Of a stretch of DNA of 64,000 bases, positions 41,727 through 53,224 are shown piece after piece. The DNA is from Schistocerca nitens. Lineage: Eukaryota > Arthropoda > Insecta > Orthoptera > Acrididae. Position 1 is the first letter of the stretch; the number at the start of each line of letters is the position of its first letter. The DNA lies in assembly GCF_023898315.1 (NCBI RefSeq), contig NC_064622.1:356729234-356793233 (forward strand), in the 5' to 3' direction. The notes beneath the pieces were generated by a model. It saw only the letters and a program-made list of their open reading frames with translations, searched no databases and was not told where the DNA came from. The position numbers and the translations under genes are program-made.

Positions 41727-44606
41727 CTGCAAATAAGGCAAGTGTTTCAGCATGAAAACTATATGGGTTATGAGGGAGTCAAAGTAATTTTATGGCCACA
41801 ACTGTAGTATATCCCACCAAATGATGCTCTGTTTGTACTGAGAATAAGTAGCAAATAGGTTCATTCAGAAATTTGCTTTTGAGAAACCAAATGCACTATT
41901 ACTAACATTCCTCATAAGCCAGACAGTTTGAAAGTCTGTGCTGGCACAGTGCTGTAATCTCAATACTTCACATCAGCTATACTGTTACAAAGTAGGCTAT
42001 TCAACAGCATAGTAATTAAGCACCTCACATGAAAGCGATATATCAATAATTTGGACTATTGCAGAATTTTATTAGAGCAAATACTGTAATATGAAGGAAA
42101 ATGTAATTTAAATTATTTTACTGATAAATAAAGAGCGTAAAGTGTACAAAGTTGAGATATCAATGTTCTTATAATACATCTCATTTAGCACAAGCTTCAC
42201 TGATACATACAAATATTTCTTTTAAGACTCAATAAATGCAGAGTTCAGCAACACGGTTCTCTTGAATTAGTGATTTCATTGATGCAGCCTGAATGGCTCT
42301 TTCAAGAAATTGTTATATTTCTCAAATTGAAACATGAGAGAAAGCAGCTTTAAGATGGATAGCCATATGAAAATCCCCACAGCAGAAGCAAACAATTGTT
42401 TAAAGATATGCTAATAGTTTCTTTGACACAAGTGTCACCTAAAGGCGACAGTGGGGAAGCTGTCAAAATACAGTGAAGAATTCTGTGGCAACCTTGGAAA
42501 TTTGAAGCTTAAAAATTAATGTCCTAGCCTCGCAACTTGTGAGCCTAGATTTCAAAGGAGCAATTCCATTATTTCCCTCAAATGATTTAGGGTCCAAACC
42601 TTTATCTTCAGACAATGATTTAAATCCTGGTCATCCCAATGCAAAATTAAGACTGCTAACAATTGAGTCACCTCACTTGTTACAACGTTAGCCTTAATTC
42701 ACATCATAGTAGTAAACACATCAGGATAACGAATATTTAGAAATTTATGTTATGCAAACCTGCCTCACCTCAAACGGTCATGATTTATAGTTTCAATGTC
42801 TAAAATATAACAAGGCACGCGAAGAACTATGTAAAATTATGACAAGCTGAACTTCATAGCAAACAGTTGTGTTAACCTGTTGCCATACTGTTAAGTGCGG
42901 AAATGATGCGAATGACTGGGCCAGCACGATATACGAGACTCGCAATACAAGCTGCCATGGACACCTGCAATGTTGCTACATGTTTATTTTTTTCATGCAA
43001 TACTGCTCTTTTAGGCATTAACTCTAGTTTAATTCTTGTTCCCTTTTTATATATCTGTAATATAATATTTCAAGCAATTCTTCGATGTATCAATATAAAG
43101 TTTTACACATAAACAATACTTTAGTAGAAATTATAATCTTCACCGGCGCCTTCATGAGCAACTTCTTCATAAGAAATGTAATAACGCAACACCTAATTGT
43201 AGATATTACCAACAAAAAACATAATTACAAGAAGAAATGTTTACCTTGAATGAATTTCTAATGGGGAAAGAACCTACAACTAATTTAGTAATTTCCAAAG
43301 CACTGAGGTAGATGTAATGCCAGTTTACTTTACGAGATACTGTAGAGTTGTGCTGTTGGTCCATCACTGCTTTTCTTGATAAGTGGTTGTGAACAACTGT
43401 ATTGCAGTTTTTTAAAATAATTTTTCCTTTATGTCCGTCACATGCCATTACAGTATTGCCCCAACAGCTGTAAGCTCCCTTCGGCTGAACAGGTAATGGG
43501 TAACACGCACAGACACAAAGAACTGCTGCGCTCTGGGGTCACCAATAGAAAAAACAGCCCACGAGTAGAGCTCGGCTTTCCAGTGGTTAAATGGTGCTTG
43601 TTCCTGAAGCATTGACTGCTCTGCATTTCTCTAATCCTGCAAGTCAACAGACACATTGACAACAGTGGGAAGTTAGTACATGCATGTTGCATGCTCCAAA
43701 GTATGAACGGTCAAGTAACAAGTAATTTTAATTACACTGTAGATATAGCAGAGAGAGAGAGAGAGAGAGAGAGATTGGGGAGGGGGGGAGGGTTGGCATA
43801 TAACAAGATGGGATTATTTTGTTAGACACCGTGCCAGTTGTCTGCATAACTGTCAAACACACAATTTCTGTACACTTTATCCTGCAAAGATCATGGATGT
43901 TTACAGATCATTCCATCTTTGAGGTTATGCTGCCACTGGACTTTTCACATGCCACTGTGTCAAGAGAGTACAAGAAATATCTTCAGCTCCAGAGTTGAGT
44001 GCCATGAGCAACATGCTGACTACAAGGGTCAGTGCAGTCTTTTCCAAAGTCAATACTGCATAATATCCAGTGAAGGGCTATATCATCCTGAACTAGCAAC
44101 TTACCAGGTAGTAATGAAGCTTCTGTTCCACGTGTGCACCGATGCTCACCCCATGTCAAATTAAAAATGAAGTTTGCCTGAAATGATGAGTAATGCTACA
44201 CAGATGGTACAAGTACAACAAAAATGAGATGAGGTGGTGCATTCAGGCTGATGGAAAATGTATTTGCACTGAATATCAATTTCCTATTTTCTTTTAGAAT
44301 AAGACAAACATTTTGTTCCTCTCAGCAAATTTTACCGACATGATGCCTGGCATTTCTACTATTATAACATTTCCCAATGAAGGCTCTTTCTCCAGATTTT
44401 GTTCCACTTTGCACTGCAATCTCCCATTAACATCATGTAGTGTTATTTGCTGCCATTTATCTATTTCTGTAACTCTTTACGCAAGTCTCTCTCTTCACGG
44501 TAGTGTTGGAGTGCCTCCCATGGAATAAAGCCAGTACCAGAGTTTCATCAGTCCACTTCCCCAATCTTTTTTTTCTCCTGCATGTGTGCTAGAATATAAA
44601 CAGCCC
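41727..44606. other. TfIIA-L intron 2, first part
   Basis: No gene or element recognised. A (GA)n tract lies at about 43750-43773, next to a G-rich stretch. Confidence 0.5.
43750..43773. repeat. (GA)n microsatellite
   Basis: Pure AG dinucleotide repeat in an intron. Confidence 0.9.
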
Positions 44607-44616
44607 AAGATCTCTT

Positions 44617-47600
44617 GTTGTTGTTGTTGTTGTTGTTGTGGTCTTCAGTCCTGAGACTGGTTTGATGCAGCTCTCCATGCTACTCTATCCTGTGCAAGCT
44701 TCTTCATCTCCCAGTACCTACTGCAACCTACATCCTTCTGAATCTGCTTAGTGTATTCATCTCTTGGTCTCCCTCTACGATTTTTACCCTCCACGCTGCC
44801 CTCCAATACTAAATTGGTGATCCCTTGATGCCTCAGAACATGTCCTACCAACCGATCCTGTCTTCTGGTCAAGTTGTGCCACAAACTTCTCTTCTCCCCA
44901 ATCCTATTCAGTACTTCCTCATTAGTTATGTGATCTACCCATCTAATCTTCAGCATTCTTCTGTAGCACCACATTTCGGAAGCTTCTATTCTCTTCTTGT
45001 CCAAACTATTTATCGTCCATGTTTCACTTCCATACATGGCTACACTCCATACAAATACTTTCAGAAATGACTTCCTGACACTTAAATCTATACTCAATGT
45101 TAACAAATTTCTCTTCTTCAGAAACGCTTTCCTTGCCATTGCCAGTCTACATTTTATATCCTCTCTACTTCGACCATCATCAGTTATTTTGCTCCCCAAA
45201 TAGCAAAACTCCTTTACTACTTTAAGTGTCTCATTTCCTAATCTAATTCCCTCAGCATCACCCGACTTAATTCGACTACATTCCATTATCCTCGTTTTGC
45301 TTTTGTTGATGTTCATCTTATATCCTCCTTTCAAGACACTGTCCATTCCATTCAACTGCTCTTCCAAGTCCTTTGCTGTCTCTGACAGAATTACAATGTC
45401 ATCGGCGAACCTCAAAGTTTTTATTTCTTCTCCATGGATTTTAATACCTACTCCGAATTTTTCTTTTGTTTCCTTTACTGATTGCTCAATATACAGATTG
45501 AATAACATCGGGGAGAGGCTACAACCCTGTCTTACTCCCTTCCCAACCACTGCTTCCCTTTCATGTCCCTCGACTCTTATAACTGCCGTCTGGTTTCTGT
45601 ACAAATTGTAAATAGCCTTTCGCTCCCTGTATTTTTCCCCTGCCACCTTTAGAATTTGAAAGAGAGTATTCCAGTCAACATTGTCAAAAGCTTTCTCTAA
45701 GTCTACAAATGCTAGAAACGTAGGTTTGCCTTTCCTTAATCTTTCTTCTAAGATAAGTCGTAAGGTCAGTATTGCCTCACGTGTTCCAGTGTTTCTACGG
45801 AATCCAAACTGATCTTCCCCGAGGTTGGCTTCTGTTAGTTTTTCCATTCGTCTGTAAAGAATTCGTGTTAGTATTTTGCAGCTGTGACTTATTAAACTGA
45901 TTGTTCGGTAATTTTCACATCTGTCAACACCTGCTTTCTTTGGGATTGGAATTATTATATTCTTCTTGAAGTCTGAGGGTATTTCGCCTGTTTCATACAT
46001 CTTGCTCACCAGATGGTAGAGTTTTGTCAGGACTGGCTCTCCCAAGGCCGTCAGTAGTTCCAATGGAATGTTGTCTACTCCGGGGGCCTTGTTTCGACTC
46101 AGGTCTTTCAGTGCTCTGTCAGACTCTTCACGCAGTATCGTATCTCCCATTTCATCTTCATCTACATCCTCTTCCATTTCCATAATATTGTCCTCAAGTA
46201 CATCGCCCTTGTATAGACCCTCTATATACTCCTTCCACCTTTCTGCTTTCCCTTCCTTGCTTAGAACTGGGTTTCCATCTGAGCTCTTGATATTCATACA
46301 AGTCGTTCTCTTATCTCCAAAGGTCTCTTTAATTTTCCTGTAGGCAGTATCTATCTTACCACTAGTGAGATAAGCCTCTACATCCTTACATTTGTCCTCT
46401 AGCCATTCCTGCTTAGCCATTTTGCACTTCCTGTCGATCTCATTTTTGAGACGTTTGTATTCCTTTTTGCCTGCTTCATTTACTGCATTTTTATATTTTC
46501 TCCTTTCATCAATTAAATTCAATATTTCTTCTGTTACCCAAGGATTTCTACTAGCCCTCGTCTTTTTACCTACTTGATCCTCTGCTGCCTTCACTACTTC
46601 ATCCCTCAAAGCTACCCATTCTTCTTCTACTGTATTTCTTTCCCCCATTCCTGTCAATTGTTCCCTTATGCTCTCCCTGAAACTCTGTACAACCTCTGGT
46701 TCTTTCAGTTTATCCAGGTCCCATCTCATTAAATTCCCACCTTTTTGCAGTTTCTTCAGTTTTAATCTACAGGTCATAACCAATAGATTGTGGTCAGAGT
46801 CCACATCTGCCCCTGGAAATGTCTTACAATTTAAAACCTGCTTCATAAATCTCTGTCTTACCATTATATAATCTATCTGATACCTTTTAGTATCTCCAGG
46901 GTTCTTCCATGTATACAACCTTCTTTCATGATTCTTAAACCAAGTGTTAGCTATGATTAAGTTATGCTCTGTGCAAAATTCTACCAGGCGGCTTCCTCTT
47001 TCATTTCTTAGCCCCAATCCATATTCACCTACTATGTTTCCTTCTCTCCCTTTTCCTACACTCGAATTCCAGTCACCCATGACTATTAAATTTTCCTCCC
47101 TTCACTATCTGAATAATTTCTTTTATTTCATCATACATTTCTTCAATTTCTTCGTCATCTGCAGAGCTAGTTGGCATATAAACTTGTACTACTGTAGTAG
47201 GTGTGGGCTTCGTATCTATCTTGGCCACAATAATGCGTTCACTATGCTGTTTGTAGTAGCTTACCCGCATTCCTATTTTCCTATTCATTATTAAACCTAC
47301 TCCTGCATTACCCCTATTTGATTTTGTGTTTATAACCCTGTAGTTACCTGACCAGAAGTCTTGTTCCTCCTGCCACCGAACTTCACTAATTCCCACTATA
47401 TCTAACTTTAACCTATCCATTTCCCTTTTTAAATTTTCTAACCTACCTGCCCGATTAAGGGATCTGGCATTCCACGCTCCGACCCGTAGAACGCCAGTTT
47501 TCATTCTCCTGATAACGACATCCTCTTGAGTAGTCCCCGCCCGGAGATCCGAATGGGGGACTATTTTACCTCCGGAATATTTCACCCAAGAGGACGCCAT

Positions 47601-47874
47601 CATCATTTAATCATACAGTAAAGCTGCATGTCCTCGGGAAAAATTACGGCTGTAGTTTCCCCTTGCTTTCAGCCGTTCGCAGTACCAGCACAGCAAGGCC
47701 GTTTTGGTTATTGTTACAAGGCCAGATCAGTCAATCATCCAGACTGTTGCCCTTGCAACTACTGAAAAGGCTGCTGCCCCTCTTCAGGAACCACACGTTT
47801 GTCTGGCCTCTCAACAGATACCCCTCCATTGTGGTTGCACCTACGGTACGGCTATCTGTATCGCTGAGGCACGC
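44617..47874 (-). mobile_element. RTE-type LINE copy 3, 5'-truncated
   Basis: Reads right to left: a partial 5' leader from 47874 (equivalent to about 6755 in copy 1), ORF, stop at 44645, and a (CAA)n tail seen as (TTG)n at 44617-44640. The direct repeat AAGATCTCTT at 44607-44616 and 47875-47884 flanks it (the neighbouring C also matches). It is inserted in the 10.6-kb intron of TfIIA-L, in the same direction as the gene. Confidence 0.92.
44645..47606 (-). pseudogene. RTE endonuclease-reverse transcriptase, copy 3, one frame break
   Basis: Frames 47606-47073 (MMMASSWVKYSGGKIVPHSD, VGAWNARSLNRAGR, ISEVRWQEEQDFWSG) and 47080-44645 (MGDWNSSVGKGREGNIVGEY onward, 811 codons) join at a 2-nt deletion near 47090 relative to copy 2 (gggagacgaaaa there, gggaggaaaa here). 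The RT motifs are complete: RNKAPGVDNIPLELLTALG, EDQFGFRRNTGTREAIL, FLAFVDLEKAFDNVDWNTL, LRFADDIVILSETAKDLEEQ. It shows the native N-terminus, about 30 residues longer than the copy at 28727. The many + strand open frames here are shadows. Confidence 0.92.
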
Positions 47875-47884
47875 AAGATCTCTT

Positions 47885-48217
47885 ATGTGGGCCTTTAGTA
47901 AACCTACTCGTAATTCTTTAGCCTGCCAGGTCTCAGAGAGTTCAGCGAGATACAGGAACAGTACAAATCTCAGCAGAGCTATGCTCTAAGCAATCTCAGT
48001 CCATAATCAAGTACCTGAATCTCAATTTGTGTGCAACTCACATGAAAGCAAAGCCCTCAAGTCTCCAGTCAATATCATCATTTAGCAAGCAGCCAGTCTT
48101 GTTATGCATCAACACATCAAGCTGTTTGCAGTGTGGGTTATTGAGCAGCCTGCCAACATTTGTTCCTCAAAAAGTGAGTTACCTTATGAATAGTACATAA
48201 GAACCTACCCTGAGCAA
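47885..48217. other. TfIIA-L intron 2, nothing recognised
   Basis: Short AT-rich stretch between RTE copy 3 and a SINE-like pair. Confidence 0.45.
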
Positions 48218-48335
48218 TTCTGAAACTTTGTGACAGAATGAAACTTGGATCTGAACCTGGACCTTCACTTTCACTGACAACTGAAGCTGTGATGAGATTT
48301 GAGTTGCATCTGGATAACTCAGCAAGTAGACACAA
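48218..48335 (-). mobile_element. Old tRNA-derived SINE, - orientation
   Basis: Read on the - strand it has an A-box-like head (TGCTGAGTTATCCAGATGC), a B-box-like GTCCAGGTTCAGATCC and a body ending ttgctcaggg. The stretch ttctgaaactttgtgacaga resembles a locust SINE body as I recall it. It is much diverged. Confidence 0.45.
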
Positions 48336-48344
48336 AAGGTATGG

Positions 48345-48422
48345 TTCTGGCACAGTTTTAATCTGTTGGAAGGATCACAACAATGTATGCTCCAATGCAG
48401 AGTGAAAAATTCATTCTTAAGT
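48345..48422 (+). mobile_element. Old SINE body, + orientation
   Basis: The sequence ggcacagttttaatctgttg and gctccaatgcagagtgaaaa resembles the body of the same SINE type in the opposite orientation, so the two pieces lie head to head. Confidence 0.45.
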
Positions 48423-48532
48423 TTCTTACCTTATTCCATACTAAGTGTTCCTTAAAGTAAGTATTGTATTCACTGACAATGAATGAAACAGACAATTTAG
48501 TAAAACTGAACTCAACATCATGTTCAATTGTG

Positions 48533-48564
48533 TACACACACACACACACACACACAGAGAGAGA

Positions 48565-48602
<38 letters not shown>
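48533..48602. repeat. (AC)n(AG)n compound microsatellite
   Basis: (AC)n changes directly to (GA)n with one GGG interruption. It often forms at SINE or LINE tails, but no tail was identified here. Confidence 0.95.
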
Positions 48603-48605
<3 letters not shown>

Positions 48606-49399
48606 CCTGTTGTATCCTAATACCCATTTGTCCAAGTAATAAAAATTAAGACAACACTTATTAATTACACACTGTATTAATTTTTATCAAAACAAGGACA
48701 TGTTACTGCAAGAAAGCCATTACCTCTTAAAGCATGGTAGGAATTTCAACTCTTTGCAAGCTACGGTGGTATGTTGCGCAGAATGCATAACATACCAGTT
48801 TTATTTGACACACTTTCTCTGAAAGGCAAAAAAACAGCTAGCTATGCAGAACAAAAGTGGTACTTTTGGTGGCTGGTATGTGCTGTATCACCAATCACAG
48901 GTCATCCTTGTTGCATTTGCGTCAGTATGCCACTGAGGTGTTATCCGTTAGTGTGTATGTATCTATCATGTTATGCATAAAAGCTATGTAAAAGTAACCG
49001 GACTATGGCAATGAGTCCTGGTCACCTACTTGCCCTGATGATCCCACACCCTGCTACCACTCATCCTTGACCGTATCCCTTACTAAATGTTGTTAGCAAT
49101 GGGACCCTCAGTGTCCTTTTACCCATTACTATTCACGAGGAGAAAAGAAAACCTACAGTCTTCCATAGGTTGTAGGAGAGATCAGAATTATTGGCAGAAG
49201 GATGTTCTTGAGGGGTATCTGTATGTGGAACTAGTGCATGGCTGATGCAGACACCATTCTACCAACTTCTCTTCGGTGATAAAGCACAATGAGAGCCAGC
49301 ACTGAAGGTAGAACTGCTGCAGATACTGACTTTGATCAGCATGCATGCAAGCAGCAATGATGGTAAATTTTTAATAACTTGAGTAACCAGGTGATCAAT
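48603..49399. other. TfIIA-L intron 2, nothing recognised
   Basis: No conserved frame. The + frame 48771-48980 has no known motif. Confidence 0.45.
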
Positions 49400-50339
49400 C
49401 ATGACATACACACAGCAAGGTGTGGATTTGCAGACTGTTATAGCACAAATACCCTTAAAAATTCAACAATTTAAAGCAGATACAGAAGGCAGGAGAGACG
49501 CAAGTCAAGTAAACAGCAGCTCTCTGAGTGTACCCAATGAAAGTCCAATGGATTTTGTGATAGTTAAGAACCTTTGCAGTTGTCTGCAGAAGATCAGGTG
49601 AGGCGGCTCAAGTGCTTTTTAGAAAATACAGCAAGTATAGGACAGTGGAATGACTAATAAAATAACTGGCAAAACTGTGACTCCAAGATGATGGACTCAC
49701 TTTCGTTACATGTACTACAACATGCAGTCATGAAGCTACCTACAGTGAATTTAAACAGACATTTATGCAATTGTACAAAGGGGGGAAAAAAACACAGCAT
49801 GATTTTACAGGGAGCAATTCCACAGCACGTTTATCTTGGACAGAGAATCCATCAAGGATTTTGCTTTAGAAAAGTTAATGCTAATCTGTACAAAGTCAGT
49901 GAGAATATTCAAATAACTTACAGGAAGGCAGCTGGCTGCATTCCTGTTAGTTATTTAAACATTATATATGCCACGAGAAACTCAGGTCTCACACGAGAGA
50001 CAATGAGTAGCACAAAGAGAGAACACTGTTTGAAGCTGGAGAGTGCAAAGTTGGCCAAGCACGTAACATTGCCACACAGCAAGACAAACAGAAGTTCAAT
50101 TTGCTGAAGAGCTACACAGATCCCAAATTGATCGCAAACTGGATCACCGTGTGTTTGAAGCTTATTCAGGAACCAGCTACCACATGAACAAAGCCCAACT
50201 TGTAAGAAAAAGATTCAATACTGCACCTATGGAGCGGAAGGTCACATAGCATGAAACAGTAAGAAGGGGGATGCAAGGCCAAAGATGGATAGCTTTGAGA
50301 GGAGTATGTTAAACAACAGAGGTGATGGAAGTGCCACCA

Positions 50340-50446
50340 CTACATCTATACCTACACTCTGCAAACCACCGTGAAATGCATGGGAGAGGGTACATCCCAC
50401 TGTACCAGTTATTAGTGTTTCTTCCAATTCCATGTTTGAATGTTCG

Positions 50447-50492
<46 letters not shown>

Positions 50493-50790
50493 ATTCTAAT
50501 CTTGTCCTCACAATCTCCATGTTAGCGATTCACAGGGGATTTTAGTATATTCTTGGAGTCATCATTTAAAGCCACTTCTTGAAACTTTGTTAGTAGGCTG
50601 TCTTGGGATAGTTAACGTCTATCTTCAAAAGTCTGCCACATCAGTTTCTTCATTTTTTCTCTGACACTCTCCCACCTGTAACCATTTGTAGTTCCTATAC
50701 GTTCAACACCCCCCGTTAGTCCTATTTAGTATGGATGTCATGAGTGGTCCGTAAGCAATCTCCTTTGTGCACTCATTGCACTTCAAATTT
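50340..50790 (-). mobile_element. LINE 3' end (Jockey/CR1-type) inserted in the LTR fossil
   Basis: On the - strand pieces include IGLTGGVERIGTTNGYRW-like, WESVREKMKKLMWQTFEDRR and NDDSKNILKSPVNR, which I recognise as the C-terminal end of a LINE common in locusts (frame not strict). The tail at about 50400-50344 ends with the short coding tail and 3' UTR. A (TG)n tract (50454-50489) sits where the normal ITARTEAFKQSFF-type stretch would be. Confidence 0.5.
50454..50489. repeat. (TG)n microsatellite
   Basis: Pure TG repeat of about 18 units inside the LINE fragment. Confidence 0.95.
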
Positions 50791-51560
50791 CTTTGACGTG
50801 GTGCTAAGAAAGAAAACCAGCGGCACCCAAACTGTACAATTAAATGGCAACTGGTGCACAATCACAAAGTTGTGATTAATTTTGTGACTGGCCAAGATAA
50901 ATATGTGGTGAAAATGCAAGTGATAAGGAGGAGAGAGAAATGCTATGAAAGTGTATTGGGGTTAGATTTCCTGGCAGCTAACCATGCTCAGATATATGTA
51001 GAGAAAGAGAAATCCAATTTGGTCTTAACGATTATTGCTGCAATGAGAACTCTAAGGCTCAGATTCAGAGGAATGTCGATGCTGCTGACATAATGGGCAA
51101 ACCTAGTAGTGACACAGTTATTCCTTTCTGACATACATTTGACTGAATGTAAGAGCAACCCCCCCCCCCTCCAATCCCCACAGGAACACGATAAACTCTG
51201 TATATTGATGTGAAAATGCCAAAATGCAAAAGAAGGCATTTGTTTTTAACTGAGACGTCAGTAAATGGTAACTTGCTACACCAGAGGCATGGCTATGCAG
51301 TAAGAAATGTCAGTGTCATTAAAGAAGAACCAAGTGGAAAATTGTGTGTTCCAGGAAGCATTGGCAATTTGAATAATGCAGAAGCAGAACTATCACAATG
51401 TCGAACATAGACTCACAAGATGTGATAGAAGTACCTACCAAGAAGGAATATGTGCAGGTAGTAAATTATTGTCCATCAAACGACAGCGTCAAGAAATCAA
51501 CTCACGAAGCACTCTAACCAACCGTACAAGAGCTGTTTACTAAATTAAATGTTATCACCT

Positions 51561-52243
51561 GATGAGCAGCCAATAACTTTGCAAGCACTACTCAAAAAAA
51601 ACTAAACTTTGTCCGAACAGCCTCTGAAGGCCCAACGCTGCAACCAACCACCGATGACCTACTCAAAACATGAAACAGCATAGTTCCATCAGATCCCTGC
51701 CACCTGTTTATTTGATTACTAATTATCTCTTAGATAACTGCTTCACTGTGGGATTGCACTGCTAGCTTGTAATCTGGGCCATTTTGTTGTACCAATCGCA
51801 AATTTTTTCTCACTTAGCTTGCCGTTTATTTTATACTACTGCTGCTCACTTGGACGTATGCCAACACACTATGTTAGCTGAAGCAATAATGAAGGAATAG
51901 TTATGGGCAGTACAATGTTATTTGTGAGTGGTTCACTTGAGGGTTAACACCAACTCAATGTCTGATTTACCTTGAGCCATATTTGAGACACTGTGCACTG
52001 AAATCTTCCCCTATCCATGACATTGTGCTGTCTCTCAAGTAGAATATTTAAGGCACAAGATAATGGCACATGAATTCCATCTTAACTTAAAACTGATAAA
52101 TGAGGAGGAACTGCAGGCATTCCTATGTAGTGCGAATGTCTACTGACGATACTTTCAAGTGTGCACTGACATAGACATAGCATGATCAATGATTCAACTA
52201 CTGAAAAGAGGAGCAGTTTTTACTAGGAATTCCAAATGTTCAT

Positions 52244-52248
<5 letters not shown>
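51561..52248. other. TfIIA-L intron 2, nothing recognised
   Basis: No known motif before the (AG)n tract. Confidence 0.45.
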
Positions 52249-52310
<62 letters not shown>

Positions 52311-52325
52311 AAGGGGGGGGGGGGA
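52247..52325. repeat. (AG)n tract with G run, next to TfIIA-L exon 2 donor
   Basis: About 30 AG units, then aaggaa and a run of G, ending about 20 bp inside the intron from the donor at 52344. In the TfIIA-L transcript this is a C run plus (CU)n tract directly downstream of the donor. Confidence 0.95.
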
Positions 52326-52344
52326 GTGTTTGCACTGTACTTAC

Positions 52345-52815
52345 TTCAGTAGTTCTCTGAGAGTGACCTGATCCACCAGGTGTGTCAGAGTCATCCTGGC
52401 CATCAGTCTGTCGTGGGATTTGTTGTATTGCAGCCTGCTGCTGTTGCTGGGACTGCTGCTGTTGTGCAGCCTGCAATGCAGCCAGTACATGTTGCTGCAG
52501 CAATGTGGTAGCAACCTGGGGAGGCAGGGCCATTGCAGCAGTAATGACGGGCCCTGTCAGCGACGTCTGTAGTGTATTCCCCTGCAAAGCTGATACAGGC
52601 ACGTGGATGGTTACAGTACCTGCAGGAGCAGGCAGTGTTATCTGTACTGGCACTGTCTTGTTTGGGTCTGCCACAATTACAGTTTGTTGCGTGGGCTGTG
52701 GAGGGGCACTGGCTTGTTGCGTCTGCTGATGCACCAGTTGCTGCTGCAAGGTTTGTTGCTGATGAGGCTGCTGATGAGACTGCTGCTGCTGCTGCTGCTG
52801 ATGTTGCTGCTGTAA
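52345..52815 (-). CDS. TfIIA-L: TfIIA-L coding exon 2 (glutamine-rich middle)
   Basis: Acceptor gttgtttag before 52815; donor gtaagtacag after 52345; 157 codons, phase 0. It opens with a Q-rich tract (CAG/CAA codons, LQQQHQQQQQQQSHQQP), then VPVQITLPAPAGTVTIHVPV, SALQGNTLQTSLTGPVITAA, MALPPQVATTLLQQHVLAAL and a second Q-rich stretch. The block ALQGN...TGP...ALPP is shared with animal TFIIA-L. The open frame runs past the donor into an intronic (CT)n tract; that extension is not coding. Confidence 0.92.
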
Positions 52816-52921
52816 CTAAACAACACATATTTCTTCAGCAACACTTTAAACTTTAGAAGTATATGTATATGTTATGTTTGTCACAAGTCGTAGGTTTAAC
52901 AGACGATGGAAATAGGTTTTG

Positions 52922-52923
<2 letters not shown>

Positions 52924-52954
<31 letters not shown>
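52924..52954. repeat. (TG)n microsatellite
   Basis: About 15 units, in TfIIA-L intron 1 close to exon 2. Confidence 0.95.
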
Positions 52955-52959
<5 letters not shown>

Positions 52960-53026
52960 AAATGTTTGAATTAGTGACTTCTTGTTGAAACAGTGGAAAG
53001 TCTAGGTTCTAATATCAACTATATTG

Positions 53027-53224
53027 TGAAAAGAACAGATTGCTATTCACCATCGATAACGCAGAGATGCAGACAGGTACAACAAAAAGACTGCACACAT
53101 TCACCTTTCCCCCAAAGCCTTTTCCAAAGAAAAAACAAACACACACACAAAATCACTACCTCTGGCCATTTCAGCCAGAATTCAATTGTGGCCGGAGCAC
53201 CGGAAGTAGCAGTTGTGTGCGTGA
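53027..53224 (+). mobile_element. Solo arm of a Penelope-like element
   Basis: The stretch gattgctattcaccat, gcagagatgcagacaggtac and aacaaaaagactgcacacat is a relative of the arm at 33990-34100 (ttgccactcaccatatagcg, acaacaaaaagattcacaca), followed by the same kind of CA-rich stretch. No inverted partner was found nearby. Confidence 0.55.

Larger units (their letters stand above)
49400..51560 (+). mobile_element. LTR-retrotransposon fossil (gag to protease region)
   Basis: A broken internal piece of an LTR retrotransposon, probably Gypsy-like. The gag-like region (about 49400-50270) shows a zinc-knuckle remnant near 50210-50270. The protease-like region (about 50850-51000) contains VLGLDFLAANHAQI. 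No LTRs were found. It has many breaks and is old. A LINE 3' end (50340-50790) is inserted in it. Confidence 0.5.

Noticed and set aside
41447-41755. Serine- and histidine-rich frames antisense to TfIIA-L exon 3, and a methionine-rich frame on the same strand
   Set aside because: They are shadows of the acidic GAT/GAA codons of the real exon.
44825-47294. Many + strand frames
   Set aside because: They are antisense to RTE copy 3.
52240-52344. Extension of the TfIIA-L exon 2 frame into LSLSLS sequence
   Set aside because: A good donor (gtaagtacag) ends the exon at 52345 and the exon 3 junction restores the known protein order.
52382-52856. Cysteine-, alanine- and leucine-rich frames over TfIIA-L exon 2
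   Set aside because: They are shadows of the CAG/CAA-rich exon read in other frames.
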